Assembly (NCBI RefSeq): GCF_005048855.1
Contig: NZ_SUME01000005.1
Location: forward strand, 248,001-312,000
DNA length: 64,000 nt
Direction of reading: 5' to 3'
Source of the DNA: Sphingobacterium olei
GTDB taxonomy: Bacteria > Bacteroidota > Bacteroidia > Sphingobacteriales > Sphingobacteriaceae
Shown here: in pieces, positions 46,159-55,017 of the stretch
How the letters are laid out: each line of letters begins with the position of its first letter
Numbering within the stretch: the stretch's first letter is position 1
Notes under the pieces: generated by a model
What the model saw: the letters and a program-made list of their open reading frames with translations, nothing else
Databases searched by the model: none
Told to the model about the DNA's origin: nothing
Program-made: the position numbers and the translations under genes

Positions 46159-49068
46159 ATGAAAAGAGTTTTAGACCTGCTCGCAGCATCCTTAAAGGGT
46201 TTTCTATATTATGATGAAAAGGATGTTAAGCACGAGACCATGCGATTGGCTTACGCTACAGATGCATCAGTTTACCAAGAAAAACCCTTGGCGGTTGCAA
46301 TTCCGGCGGATGTGGAGGATTTAAGAAAACTTATTGTCTTTGCGCGGAGCCATAGGGTTACATTGATTCCACGAACGGCTGGGACATCCTTAGCCGGTCA
46401 AGTGGTAGGAGCTGGAATAGTTGTTGATGTATCTCGCGCCTTTAATGCCATCTTGGAATTGAATGTTGCGGAACGCTGGGTAAGGGTGCAGCCGGGTGTG
46501 ATCCGCGACGACCTTAATGCCTATTTGAAACCATATGGTTTAATGTATGGCCCCGAAACTTCTACGGCTAACCGCGCTATGATAGGGGGGATGATCGGTA
46601 ATAATTCATCAGGTCTCCATTCCATCGTCTGGGGAGACGCCCGCCAGAACCTCCTTTCTGCTGATATGCTGCTTGATGATGGATCGTTGGTTTGTTTTGA
46701 AGCGGTGAACGAGCAACAGCTCGTTCAAAAGCTGTCTCTGAGTAACAGGGAAGGCGATATTTATCGTAATATACATGCTATTATAACTGATAAGGATAAT
46801 CTAAGTATGATTCGATCTGGATATCCAAAGAAGAACGTACGTAGGAGAAATACAGGATATGCAATAGATATGTTGGTGGAAAGTGTGCAGCCCTTTAACC
46901 TTTGCCAGCTGCTGGCTGGATCAGAGGGTACACTCGGTATATTGACGGAAGCTCGGTTGAAGGTTATGCCTTTGCCACCTAAAGAAGTCGGTCTGCTGTG
47001 CGTACATTTTGCGGATCTAATCGAATCCATGCGTGGAAACGTGATAGCGTTAAGACACGGTCCGGCAGCGTCTGAACTGGTGGATAAGTACATCATGGAT
47101 TTCACGATCGGGCATCCTACCTACCAACGCAACCGTTTCTTTATTGAAGGAGATCCCGAGTCTCTTTTAATCGTTGAGTTTCGTGCAGACACCTATGAGG
47201 AACTCGTGCGTAAGGCAAATGCCCTAAAAGAGGAACTACAGGATATGCAACTGGGATATGCGTATCCGCTAGTGACTGGCCCAAGATGCAATGCAGTGTG
47301 GGAGGTGCGTAAGGCGGGGTTGGGATTGATCCGAAACCTGCCGGGGGAGAGTCAGCCTGTAAATCTGATCGAAGACTGTGCCGTTGCGCCGGAAGATCTT
47401 CCGGCGTACGTAGCTGATGTGCAACGTCTCTTAGCTGCAGAAGGCGTACATGCGTCCTACTATGCACACGCAGGAGCAGGAGAGCTTCATATAGAGCCCT
47501 TTATCAACTTGAAAACGGCTACAGGTAAACAACAATTTCGAAATATATTGGAGAAAGCGACTGACCTGGTGCTAAAGTACAGGGGGTCGCTGAGTGGCGA
47601 GCATGGGGACGGTCGACTTCGGGGTGAATTCATTGGTAAGGTGCTAGGTGAAAATATTTATCAGCTCTTGCTACAGGTTAAAGCGATTTTTGACCCGCAT
47701 AGCGTATTCAATGCCAACAAGATTGTACATACGCCGCCCATGGACACATCTTTGAGGTATGAACATGGGATTAAGGACAGCGTTATAAGAACCTACTTTG
47801 ATTTTACGAACGACGAGGGTATTCTTCGACTAGCTGAAAAATGCTCGGGGTCGGGTGATTGTCGCAAGAGCGAAATTGCCGGAGGAACCATGTGTCCTTC
47901 TTTTATGGCCACTCGTGACGAAAAAGATACGACGAGAGCGAGAGCCAATATACTCCGGCAGTTTCTAACAAACTCTACAAAAAAGAATCGCTTTGACCAT
48001 AAAGAGATTAAGGAGGTAATGGATCTATGCCTGAGTTGTAAGGGGTGTAAAAGTGAGTGTCCGTCCAGTGTAGATGTTACCAAAATGAAAGCGGAATTTC
48101 TCCAGCACTATTATGATAAGAACGGAAGCTCTTTTCGGGCAAAGGTGATCGCTAACTTCAGCAAATCACAACAGTTAGCTTCGTTTATTGCTCCTATATA
48201 CAACGGAGTGGTTAGCTCAGAAAAGCTTTCGTCCTTGATCAAAGCGTTACTGGGATTTGCGACGAACCGCTCACTTCCCAAAGTCGCAGCCCACACGTTG
48301 AAAGACTGGCACAAAAGGCGGATCAAGCGTACTTCTGATCGGAAGGTGTATCTATTTTGTGACGAGTTCACAAATTACAATGATACTGATATCGGTATTA
48401 CGGCAATAAAGCTTCTGGAAGCATTGGGCTATGAAATTATTATACCCGAACACGTGGACAGCGGCCGCACTTACCTGTCCAAGGGTTTTGTTAAAAAAGC
48501 GAAGCAGCTGGCCAAGAAAAATGTTCTTCTGCTGCACGGCGTGGTGAGTGCGGACATCCCGCTAGTAGGAATCGAGCCGTCGGCGATTTTGACATTTCGA
48601 GATGAATATATAGATTTGGCTGATCCCGAATGGAAAAACGAAGCCATAGCGTTAAGTCGCAATAGCTTACTTATCGACGAATTTTTGGATCGGGAGCGCG
48701 TGGCGGGTAGGATACGGGAAGATATGTTCACCTCCGAACCACGAAATATAAAGTTACATGGTCACTGCTACCAAAAGGCGTTTCATCTTGTCGGTCATAC
48801 CTATAACATACTTTCGTTGCCCAAAAATCATGAAGTGGAAATCATCCCATCGGGATGTTGCGGTATGGCGGGGTCATTCGGTTACGAGAAGGAACATTAT
48901 GATGTGTCGATGAAAGTCGCTGAGCTAGTGCTTTTACCTTGTATACGCGAAACAGAAGTGGAAACGCTTATCGTGGCTCCGGGAACCTCTTGTCGTCATC
49001 AGATAAAGGATGGTGTTGGTCGACGATCTTACCACCCGATTGAGGTTCTGTTCAATGCGTTGAAATAG
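46159..49068 (+). CDS. FAD-linked oxidase / Fe-S / CCG-domain fusion (D-lactate or 2-hydroxyacid dehydrogenase-like)
   Basis: 969 aa, cytoplasmic or membrane-associated, no signal peptide. The FAD-binding type-4 domain covers about 30-240 (IPRTAGTSLAGQVVGAG and NNSSGLHSIVWGD). The oxidase C domain lies about 270-530 (YYAHAGAGELHIEPF, GSLSGEHGDGR). A ferredoxin-like region has two Cys clusters, CSGSGDC near 562 and CLSCKGCKSECP near 624. Two CCG-type redox motifs lie near 869 (HGHCYQKAF) and 899 (PSGCCGMAGSFG). It is thus a GlcD-GlcF-type fusion. Family members oxidise D-lactate, glycolate or other 2-hydroxyacids with quinone as acceptor. In this operon it may oxidise an aldonic or hydroxy acid made during sugar breakdown. 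Confidence 0.9.
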   Translation: MKRVLDLLAASLKGFLYYDEKDVKHETMRLAYATDASVYQEKPLAVAIPADVEDLRKLIVFARSHRVTLIPRTAGTSLAGQVVGAGIVVDVSRAFNAILELNVAERWVRVQPGVIRDDLNAYLKPYGLMYGPETSTANRAMIGGMIGNNSSGLHSIVWGDARQNLLSADMLLDDGSLVCFEAVNEQQLVQKLSLSNREGDIYRNIHAIITDKDNLSMIRSGYPKKNVRRRNTGYAIDMLVESVQPFNLCQLLAGSEGTLGILTEARLKVMPLPPKEVGLLCVHFADLIESMRGNVIALRHGPAASELVDKYIMDFTIGHPTYQRNRFFIEGDPESLLIVEFRADTYEELVRKANALKEELQDMQLGYAYPLVTGPRCNAVWEVRKAGLGLIRNLPGESQPVNLIEDCAVAPEDLPAYVADVQRLLAAEGVHASYYAHAGAGELHIEPFINLKTATGKQQFRNILEKATDLVLKYRGSLSGEHGDGRLRGEFIGKVLGENIYQLLLQVKAIFDPHSVFNANKIVHTPPMDTSLRYEHGIKDSVIRTYFDFTNDEGILRLAEKCSGSGDCRKSEIAGGTMCPSFMATRDEKDTTRARANILRQFLTNSTKKNRFDHKEIKEVMDLCLSCKGCKSECPSSVDVTKMKAEFLQHYYDKNGSSFRAKVIANFSKSQQLASFIAPIYNGVVSSEKLSSLIKALLGFATNRSLPKVAAHTLKDWHKRRIKRTSDRKVYLFCDEFTNYNDTDIGITAIKLLEALGYEIIIPEHVDSGRTYLSKGFVKKAKQLAKKNVLLLHGVVSADIPLVGIEPSAILTFRDEYIDLADPEWKNEAIALSRNSLLIDEFLDRERVAGRIREDMFTSEPRNIKLHGHCYQKAFHLVGHTYNILSLPKNHEVEIIPSGCCGMAGSFGYEKEHYDVSMKVAELVLLPCIRETEVETLIVAPGTSCRHQIKDGVGRRSYHPIEVLFNALK

Positions 49069-49226
49069 TTAGTTGCATAGCGTTAGCCAATATTTTGAAC
49101 GCGATAGTTCGTTTTTTTTCCCGGTTAAATTCATCCCTCGCATTATGAAGTCCATTAGAATAGAACAGTATGTAAAAGTCAATGGATACGGAATTTTATT
49201 TTTAAATTAAGTTTTTCGCTAAAAAC

Positions 49227-49549
49227 GTGACAACGAACATTTTTATCTTTGTTATATTGTCAACTTTGATATGTAAAACGCCTTCCTTAAAGGAAATGAT
49301 CTTCTTTTTTGAGAAGATCTATCCTATTTCACAGCATGCTGAGGAGTTTGTGATGGCGCATACTTCTTATGTCAACGTCAAAAAGTACAATACATCAGAG
49401 AGCCGAAGGCCGGAGAGGAGATGGTTTACTTTGTGGTTAGAGGGTTACTGCGCAGCTTTTTGATGGAAGATGATGTAGATATAACAACCTGGATAAACGA
49501 GGAACATAATATGATTGGCAGTATTCGTAGTATAGGCCTCGAAGTGTAA
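49227..49549 (+). pseudogene. Decayed Crp/Fnr-type regulator
   Basis: From 49227 one frame reads LKEMIFFFEKIYPIS and AHTSYVNVKKYN, resembling residues 14-50 of the intact regulator at 55230. After about 49390 the homology continues in another frame (YIREPKAGEEMVYFVVRGLL, then TTWINEEHNMIGSIRSIGLE), where the intact protein has IYFIVKGLMRGF and TTWINEENNVVGSIRNLGLD. A TAA at 49547-49549 replaces an Asp codon, and the helix-turn-helix half is absent. One frameshift, one stop and a 3' loss make a functional product unlikely. Confidence 0.75.
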
Positions 49550-49624
49550 ACAGGAGAGTTAGCTTGAAAAGGTGAGAAATCTAAAACTATTTCACAGCTA
49601 AGCTGTATCTAGAATTACATAACA

Positions 49625-49927
49625 ATGACGCCGATGAATAAAGATCTAATTTTACGGGAAAGGTTAGCCATACAACGTACGCATTTGGCCAATCAGACCA
49701 CTTGCTTGGCGTTTTTGCGCACGGCAATGTATTTCTTCGTGGCCGGACTATCCATCGATAGTTTCTTTTCCTTTAGCGAATCGCATTTTACGATGTGGTT
49801 ATTCTTCACCGTTTCCATTGTACTGATCACTTACGGTATATTTAATTTTTGGAAAAACCGCGCAAAGATCTTGAGCAGTGAGCGTCATATCGGTGATTTC
49901 AAAACAGCGTATATGGATGAATCCTAA
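49625..49927 (+). CDS. DUF202-family small membrane protein
   Basis: 100 aa. The start is ATG 49625 (or 49634). RERLAIQRTHLANQTTCLAF is the typical DUF202 N-terminal motif, and FLRTAMYFFVAGLSI and LFFTVSIVLITYGIFNFW are two or three transmembrane helices. The family's function is not established; related domains occur in polyphosphate-synthesis membrane complexes. It stands alone between two gene fossils. No operon partner is visible. Confidence 0.8.
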   Translation: MTPMNKDLILRERLAIQRTHLANQTTCLAFLRTAMYFFVAGLSIDSFFSFSESHFTMWLFFTVSIVLITYGIFNFWKNRAKILSSERHIGDFKTAYMDES

Positions 49928-49940
49928 AAGGGTAAGGATA

Positions 49941-50051
49941 TGGTGTACATTCGATATTGACGTAGGGCATTATGAACAGGCAGAAGATGTTGAAACGCTG
50001 AGAACGGAGAAACGGAAGAGGAGGAAAGTGATAGCCGATAAGGAAAAGTGA
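49941..50051 (+). pseudogene. 3' fossil of an endonuclease/exonuclease/phosphatase-family gene
   Basis: In the frame from 49941 the bases read WCTFDIDVGHYEQAEDVETL, closely matching the C-terminus of the intact gene at 17.6 kb (GCTFHIDKVNDEQAEDVKTL). Similarity continues through a Glu/Lys-rich tail to AGTGATA-GCCGAT, like AGTGATA-ACCGAT there. No catalytic part remains. It is a leftover from a second gene copy or a duplication. Confidence 0.65.
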
Positions 50052-50098
50052 AAAGGTGTTTTTCTGTTATGCTCCTCGTGAATACAGCGCATTTTATA

Positions 50099-50106
50099 TA
50101 AGTTTG
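50099..50106 (+). promoter_or_regulatory. -7 box of the rfb operon
   Basis: TAAGTTTG fits TAnnTTTG. Transcription would begin near 50113, which leaves almost no leader before the ATG at 50117 but a normal 22-base leader before the ATG at 50135. This favours the latter as the rfbB start. No good -33 element is seen. Confidence 0.45.
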
Positions 50107-50134
50107 CATTTAGTACATGGCAAATCCATCAGAA

Positions 50135-51184
50135 ATGAAGAAGAGTATTTTAATAACCGGTGGTGCCGGCTTTATCGGTTCGCATGTGGTACGGGAATTC
50201 GTAACCAAATATCCGGCATATCAAATTATCAATCTCGATGCTTTGACTTATGCGGGTAATCTCGAGAATTTAAAGGATATTGAAAACCGCTCGAATTATA
50301 CTTTCGTCAAAGGGGATATTACGGATGCAGCACATATCTTCGCACTTTTTAATGAATACAAACCGGATGGCGTAATTCACCTGGCAGCCGAATCCCATGT
50401 GGACCGCTCGATTACTGATCCTTCCGCATTTGTAACGACTAATGTGATCGGTACAGTCAACTTGTTAAACGCAGCAAAAGAAATTTGGAAAGATAACTAC
50501 CAAGGCAAGCGATTTCATCATGTCTCCACCGATGAGGTATATGGTGCTTTGGGGGATACAGGTCTTTTTACAGAAGATACCAAATACGATCCGCATTCAC
50601 CTTATTCGGCTTCTAAAGCATCTTCCGATCATTTTGTGCGAGCATATCACGATACCTACGGTCTACCTATTGTACTGACAAATTGCTCTAATAACTATGG
50701 GCCAAACCACTTTCCAGAGAAATTGATTCCACTCTGTATTCATAATATATTAAATAATAAATCGCTTCCGATCTATGGCGATGGAAAATATACAAGAGAT
50801 TGGCTGTTTGTGATTGACCATGCTAAAGCGATCAATCTGGTTTTCCATAAGGGCAAGAATGGTGACTCCTACAATGTAGGCGGTTTTAACGAATGGCAAA
50901 ATATCGATCTCGTTAAAGAGTTATGTAAGCAAGTGGATGAAAAGTTGGGTCGCCCGAAAGGAACCTCAGCTAAGCTGATCACCTTTGTAAAGGACAGGCC
51001 TGGGCACGATCTGCGCTATGCAATAGATGCGAGTAAGATCAACAAAGAACTCGGGTATAAGCCATCTGTTACCTTTGAAGAAGGTTTGAGTAAAACTATC
51101 GATTGGTTCCTGAGCAATCAAGCTTGGTTGGATAATGTAACCAGTGGAGACTATCAGAAATATTACGATAAGCAGTATAGCTAA
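50135..51184 (+). CDS. rfbB: dTDP-glucose 4,6-dehydratase
   Basis: 349 aa from ATG 50135 (MKKSILITGGAGFIGSHVVR), the usual start of RmlB. The frame is open six codons further, to an ATG at 50117. The NAD motif TGGAGFIGSH, HLAAESHVDRSI, the catalytic STDEVYG (Thr-Asp-Glu) and the YSASKASSD Tyr-Lys pair are present, as is NCSNNYGPNHFPEKLIP. It converts dTDP-glucose into dTDP-4-keto-6-deoxyglucose, the second step of dTDP-L-rhamnose synthesis, in the cytoplasm. rfbC follows after 6 bases. The set of four genes serves surface polysaccharide or glycoprotein glycan synthesis, although no glycosyltransferases are next to it. Confidence 0.96.
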   Translation: MKKSILITGGAGFIGSHVVREFVTKYPAYQIINLDALTYAGNLENLKDIENRSNYTFVKGDITDAAHIFALFNEYKPDGVIHLAAESHVDRSITDPSAFVTTNVIGTVNLLNAAKEIWKDNYQGKRFHHVSTDEVYGALGDTGLFTEDTKYDPHSPYSASKASSDHFVRAYHDTYGLPIVLTNCSNNYGPNHFPEKLIPLCIHNILNNKSLPIYGDGKYTRDWLFVIDHAKAINLVFHKGKNGDSYNVGGFNEWQNIDLVKELCKQVDEKLGRPKGTSAKLITFVKDRPGHDLRYAIDASKINKELGYKPSVTFEEGLSKTIDWFLSNQAWLDNVTSGDYQKYYDKQYS

Positions 51185-51190
51185 AATAGG

Positions 51191-51748
51191 ATGAAAGCAA
51201 CAGAAACAAAATTAAAAGGCTGCTTTATTCTGGAACCAGTCAAATTGGGAGACAGTAGAGGGTATTTCTTTGAGAGCTTTAATGAAATAACGTTTAATAA
51301 TTTGATAGGTACGGACGCACACTTTGTACAGGATAATCAATCTTTCTCTACCAAAGGCGTATTGCGTGGACTGCATGCGCAAGCAGGCGAGTATGCACAA
51401 GCTAAGCTCGTGCGCGTATTGCAGGGTAAAGTAATAGATGTTGCAGTAGATGCACGTTCAGGCTCGGATACCTTTGGACAACATGTTGCCGTGGAACTGT
51501 CGGAAGAAAACAACCTGCAGTTATTTGTCCCCCGTGGTTTCCTGCACGGTTTCGTGGTATTGAGTGAAACTGCAACATTCTTCTACAAATGCGATAATTT
51601 CTATAACAAGGAATCGGAGTGTGGCGTAAAATTCGATGATCCGGCCTTGGACATAGATTGGGTAATACCAGCAAACGAGATGCTTGTTTCGGATAAGGAT
51701 CAAGTATTGCCGAGTTTTGAAGAAGTGGTTGGAAGGATAACGGGCTAA
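51191..51748 (+). CDS. rfbC: dTDP-4-dehydrorhamnose 3,5-epimerase
   Basis: 185 aa. The cupin fold of RmlC is clear: GCFILEPVKLGDSRGYFFES, FVQDNQSFSTKGVLRGLHAQ with the catalytic His, KLVRVLQGKVIDVAVDAR, and FVPRGFLHGFVVLSETATFF. It epimerises dTDP-4-keto-6-deoxyglucose at C3 and C5. It lies 6 bases after rfbB and 17 before rfbD, in pathway order. Length is standard for the family (about 180-185 aa). Confidence 0.96.
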   Translation: MKATETKLKGCFILEPVKLGDSRGYFFESFNEITFNNLIGTDAHFVQDNQSFSTKGVLRGLHAQAGEYAQAKLVRVLQGKVIDVAVDARSGSDTFGQHVAVELSEENNLQLFVPRGFLHGFVVLSETATFFYKCDNFYNKESECGVKFDDPALDIDWVIPANEMLVSDKDQVLPSFEEVVGRITG

Positions 51749-51765
51749 CTTCTTAACTTTACAAT

Positions 51766-52620
51766 ATGAAAATACTAGTTACCGGAGCTTACGGGCAACT
51801 TGGATCTGAAATAAAAGAACTAAGTCTAATCTATCTAAGCGATACATTTGTATTTGTGGATCGGGAGGAAATGCCTTTGGACGACGTATCCAGGGTGTTT
51901 GATGTGTTGGAAGAAATTGGACCTGATGTCATTGTGAATGGAGGAGCTTATACTGCCGTTGATAAGGCTGAATCTGAACCGGAGCTGGTAGATATCATTA
52001 ATCACCAAGCGGTCGAGACCATGGCGACGTGGGCAGTGAAAAACCGAAAGAAATTGATTCAGATCTCTACGGATTATGTGTTCCAAGGTAACAGAGATAT
52101 GCCGTTAAAAGAAGATGAACCAACCGACCCGCTCAACGTATATGGCCTTACGAAACTGAAAGGTGAAGAAGCAATCCTGAAGTCGGGAGCTGACGCTATA
52201 ATCATCCGCACAGCATGGGTGTATTCCAGCTTTGGAGCTAACTTCGTAAAAACAATGATTCGGCTGATGACTGAGCGTGATGAGATATCAGTCATTAACG
52301 ATCAGGTTGGATCACCGACATACGCCCGTGATCTGGCAAAGGCAATTCTCGATATTATCCATTCTGAAAACTGGCAAAAAGGAATTTGTCATTTTTCGAA
52401 TGAGGGTAGAATTAGCTGGTACGATTTTGCGGTTGCGATTAGGGAAATAAAAAATCTGAATTGTAAAATTAATCCTATTCCAACAACAGCCTATCCGACA
52501 CCGGCAGCGCGTCCCCGGTATTCGCTATTGGACAAAGGCAAGATAAAAAGTATATTTGGGGTAGAAGTGCCCGACTGGAAGGATAGTTTGGAAGTAATGT
52601 TGAATAGGTTGGAAGGTTAA
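51766..52620 (+). CDS. rfbD: dTDP-4-dehydrorhamnose reductase
   Basis: 284 aa. The NAD(P)H motif is TGAYGQLGSEI (residues 5-15). Further motifs are VNGGAYTAVDKAESEPE, QISTDYVFQG, and the catalytic Tyr-Lys in YGLTKLKGEEA. It performs the last reduction to dTDP-L-rhamnose. It is the third gene of the rfbBCD unit. The 108 bases before rfbA hold no gene and may carry a separate start signal for rfbA. Confidence 0.96.
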   Translation: MKILVTGAYGQLGSEIKELSLIYLSDTFVFVDREEMPLDDVSRVFDVLEEIGPDVIVNGGAYTAVDKAESEPELVDIINHQAVETMATWAVKNRKKLIQISTDYVFQGNRDMPLKEDEPTDPLNVYGLTKLKGEEAILKSGADAIIIRTAWVYSSFGANFVKTMIRLMTERDEISVINDQVGSPTYARDLAKAILDIIHSENWQKGICHFSNEGRISWYDFAVAIREIKNLNCKINPIPTTAYPTPAARPRYSLLDKGKIKSIFGVEVPDWKDSLEVMLNRLEG

Positions 52621-52728
52621 GAGTTAGATGGCTGGAAAGAAGCTCAAAGGAAATGTTGAATAACTTGTAAAAATAAAGGGTGAGTGTTAGTCTCAATACT
52701 CATGTCTCAATACTAATATCTATTTGAT

Positions 52729-53589
52729 ATGAAAGGAATTATCCTTGCCGGAGGATCCGGCACACGATTACACCCGTTGACGTTAGCCGTATCGAAGCAA
52801 CTGATGCCTGTATACGATAAGCCAATGATTTATTATCCGCTTTCGACACTGATGTTGGCAGGGATCAATGAAATTCTGATCATTTCCACACCACAGGATT
52901 TACCAAACTTCGAGAAATTGCTCGGTGATGGATCGCAGATTGGCTGTAGCTTTTCGTATAAAGAACAACCTTCTCCAGATGGTCTTGCTCAGGCGTTCAT
53001 ATTGGGTGAAGAATTTATTGGGGACGACAAAGTCGCCTTGATCTTAGGCGATAATATATTCCATGGATCGGGTATGTCCAAGCTATTGCAATCATGTGCT
53101 GATCCGGAAGGAGGTGTAGTCTTTGCCTATCAGGTACACGATCCCCAGCGCTACGGTGTCGTCGAGTTTGATCAGGATAACAAGGTGGTTTCCATTGAAG
53201 AAAAACCGACAACACCAAAGTCAAATTATGCCGTTCCCGGCTTATATTTTTACGATAACGATGTTGTTGAAATTGCGAAAAACATAAAGCCCTCTGCAAG
53301 GGGAGAGCTAGAGATTACAGACGTTAACAACGTATATCTAAAACAGGGTAAATTGAAGGTCGGCGTATTCGATAGGGGAACAGCGTGGTTAGATACAGGG
53401 ACAGTTCAATCATTGATGCAAGCAGGTCAATTTGTGCAGGTCATTGAAGAGCGCCAAGGTATGAAGATTGGCGCAATCGAAGAGGTGGCCTACCGTATGG
53501 GATATATTAGTAAGGAAGAACTGATAAAAGTTGCTGAACCTTTAGTGAAAAGTGGATACGGAAAATATCTTCTACAATTAATAGAATAA
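52729..53589 (+). CDS. rfbA: Glucose-1-phosphate thymidylyltransferase
   Basis: 286 aa. The nucleotidyltransferase signature [11 protein letters not shown] (residues 8-18), the lysine of [22 protein letters not shown] with the metal-binding Asp, and [13 protein letters not shown] are complete. It makes dTDP-glucose from dTTP and glucose-1-phosphate, the first step of the rhamnose pathway. It is placed last, after a 108-base gap, and is followed by a terminator-like hairpin at 53797. Length is normal. Confidence 0.96.
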   Translation: MKGIILAGGSGTRLHPLTLAVSKQLMPVYDKPMIYYPLSTLMLAGINEILIISTPQDLPNFEKLLGDGSQIGCSFSYKEQPSPDGLAQAFILGEEFIGDDKVALILGDNIFHGSGMSKLLQSCADPEGGVVFAYQVHDPQRYGVVEFDQDNKVVSIEEKPTTPKSNYAVPGLYFYDNDVVEIAKNIKPSARGELEITDVNNVYLKQGKLKVGVFDRGTAWLDTGTVQSLMQAGQFVQVIEERQGMKIGAIEEVAYRMGYISKEELIKVAEPLVKSGYGKYLLQLIE

Positions 53590-53796
53590 GAAGTAAAAAT
53601 ATGACTTCAAGAGCAGTATATTTCGGCTTTAAAAAAGTAAAAAATGCGAAAACAAAGATCAGAGATATCAAAAATCGGAAAGACTTAATCTGATTTAAGA
53701 AAAAATGCATTGCTTTCGGAATCCACTAAACACTTCTACATACGTCTTCAGAACTTTATGAAGTTTTAATTTGTTCTTCATAATGTGTTTAGTAGG

Positions 53797-53829
53797 TTGA
53801 AAAACCTAGCTATAAGCCAGGTTTTTCAA
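53797..53829. terminator. Terminator-like hairpin downstream of rfbA
   Basis: TTGAAAAACCT-A-GC and GC-C-AGGTTTTTCAA pair with one A/C mismatch around a TATAA loop. A T-run is built into the right arm and an A-run into the left, so it can serve both the rfb operon and the minus-strand barrel remnant. Confidence 0.65.
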
Positions 53830-53846
53830 TATGAAAAGAGTTTAGA

Positions 53847-54242
53847 TTAAAAATTATACCCTACGGATAAACCTATTATCCGGCTTCGGCTGTCCAGATC
53901 CTTGCTTGTTCTATTGATGGAGTGGTTGTATCTCAGGTCTACCGCAAAACGGTTGATATCCGTTCCGATATTGATAAAACCATCGCAGGTAAGCGTATTG
54001 AACTTGGTATTAGGCGTTGCATTCTGCTTTTTCAGATTGTAGTTTAATTGAGATCCTAATGATGTTCTTAAAAGCATTTGATCGGTTTGCACTATTTTAT
54101 AGCCTACGTGCACAGGTACATTCAATTGATAAAATGTGGGATTATAGTTTTCTTGTTGAAAGGTGTACGTCGATTTAAACGTGGAGAATGTTAATTCCCC
54201 TTGCACATAGAGCTTTTCAGAAGTACGGGCGAAGATCCCTGC
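53847..54242 (-). pseudogene. Outer-membrane beta-barrel protein, C-terminal remnant
   Basis: About 130 codons on the minus strand read as the end of a PorT/outer-membrane-beta-barrel-type protein: AGIFARTSEKLYVQGELTFS, alternating hydrophobic strands, LRTSLGSQLNYNL, and C-terminal GLSVGYNF with the terminal Phe used by the barrel-assembly machinery. The homology starts abruptly at about 54242 with no signal peptide and no ATG. The reading frame continues to a TTG at 54263, but those codons are the antisense of the neighbouring GH43 gene. The usual protein is about 200-230 aa. The remnant is joined head-to-head to a truncated GH43 gene. Confidence 0.7.
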
Positions 54243-54954
54243 TTGGGCTCCGCAGCTCTTCAAAGATAACGGAAGCTATTACCTGACTTATACGGCCGAT
54301 GAACAAACTGTATTGGCGCAGTCGACCTCTTTACTGGGGCCATACCGACAACAGGATGTTGTGCCTATTTATGCAGCGGAAAAGAACATTGACTCTTACA
54401 TTTTTAAAGACGATGATGGTAAGTACTACCTCTATTGTGTGCGGTTTGATAGCGGTAACTACCTGTGGGTAGCAGAATTTGATCTAAAAACGGGGAAAAT
54501 TAAACCGGAAACATTCAAGAAATGTTTTGGACAAACGGAAGCCTGGGAAGCGACGCCAAATTATAAGTCGGATCCGATTATTGAGGGCCCTACCGTGATC
54601 AAGCTCAAAAATAAATATTACCTGTTCTATTCGGCCAACCATTTCATGAACATCGACTATTCCGTGGGCTATGCGGTAGCTGATTCGCCTTATGGCCCGT
54701 GGGAAAAACAAAAAAATAGTCCCATCATCCACCGTGCTATCGTTGGTGAAAATGGTGCAGGACACGGTGATTTGTTCGAAGGGTTAGACGGACAATTGTA
54801 TTATACCTACCACATCCACTACGACCAAAATAAGGTCAGCCCAAGAAGAACTCGTATCGTGCCGGTAACAAAAAAATGGAATACGCAAACTGGTATTTAT
54901 GCGTTTTCAGTAAAAGAAAATGACGTTATTGTACCCGTGATAGTAGAAAAATGA
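54241..54954 (+). pseudogene. GH43-family glycosidase, N-terminally truncated
   Basis: The homology starts at AWAPQLFKDNGSYYLTYTAD (from 54241, no start codon) and runs to the stop at 54952-54954. SYIFKDDDGKYYLYC carries the central Asp blade and IIEGPTVIKLKNKYYLFYSA the acid Glu. VGYAVADSPYGPW and HGDLFEGLDGQLYYTYH follow. The first blade with the catalytic-base Asp and the signal peptide (about 80-100 residues) are missing. A TTG at 54313 could start a 213-aa product, but it would lack the base. Left neighbour is a truncated barrel gene on the opposite strand, so the junction near 54241 is a rearrangement scar. Confidence 0.75.
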
Positions 54955-55017
54955 TGTCAACCCGATTGACGTATAGCCTTGTGTTGTCTACGTTACCCCT
55001 GAGGTATATATGACGTG

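Noticed and set aside
53685..53702. CTTAA-N6-TTAAG dyad downstream of rfbA as an operator
   Set aside because: It lies after the gene, shares no core with the operator set, and such short AT-rich dyads are expected by chance.
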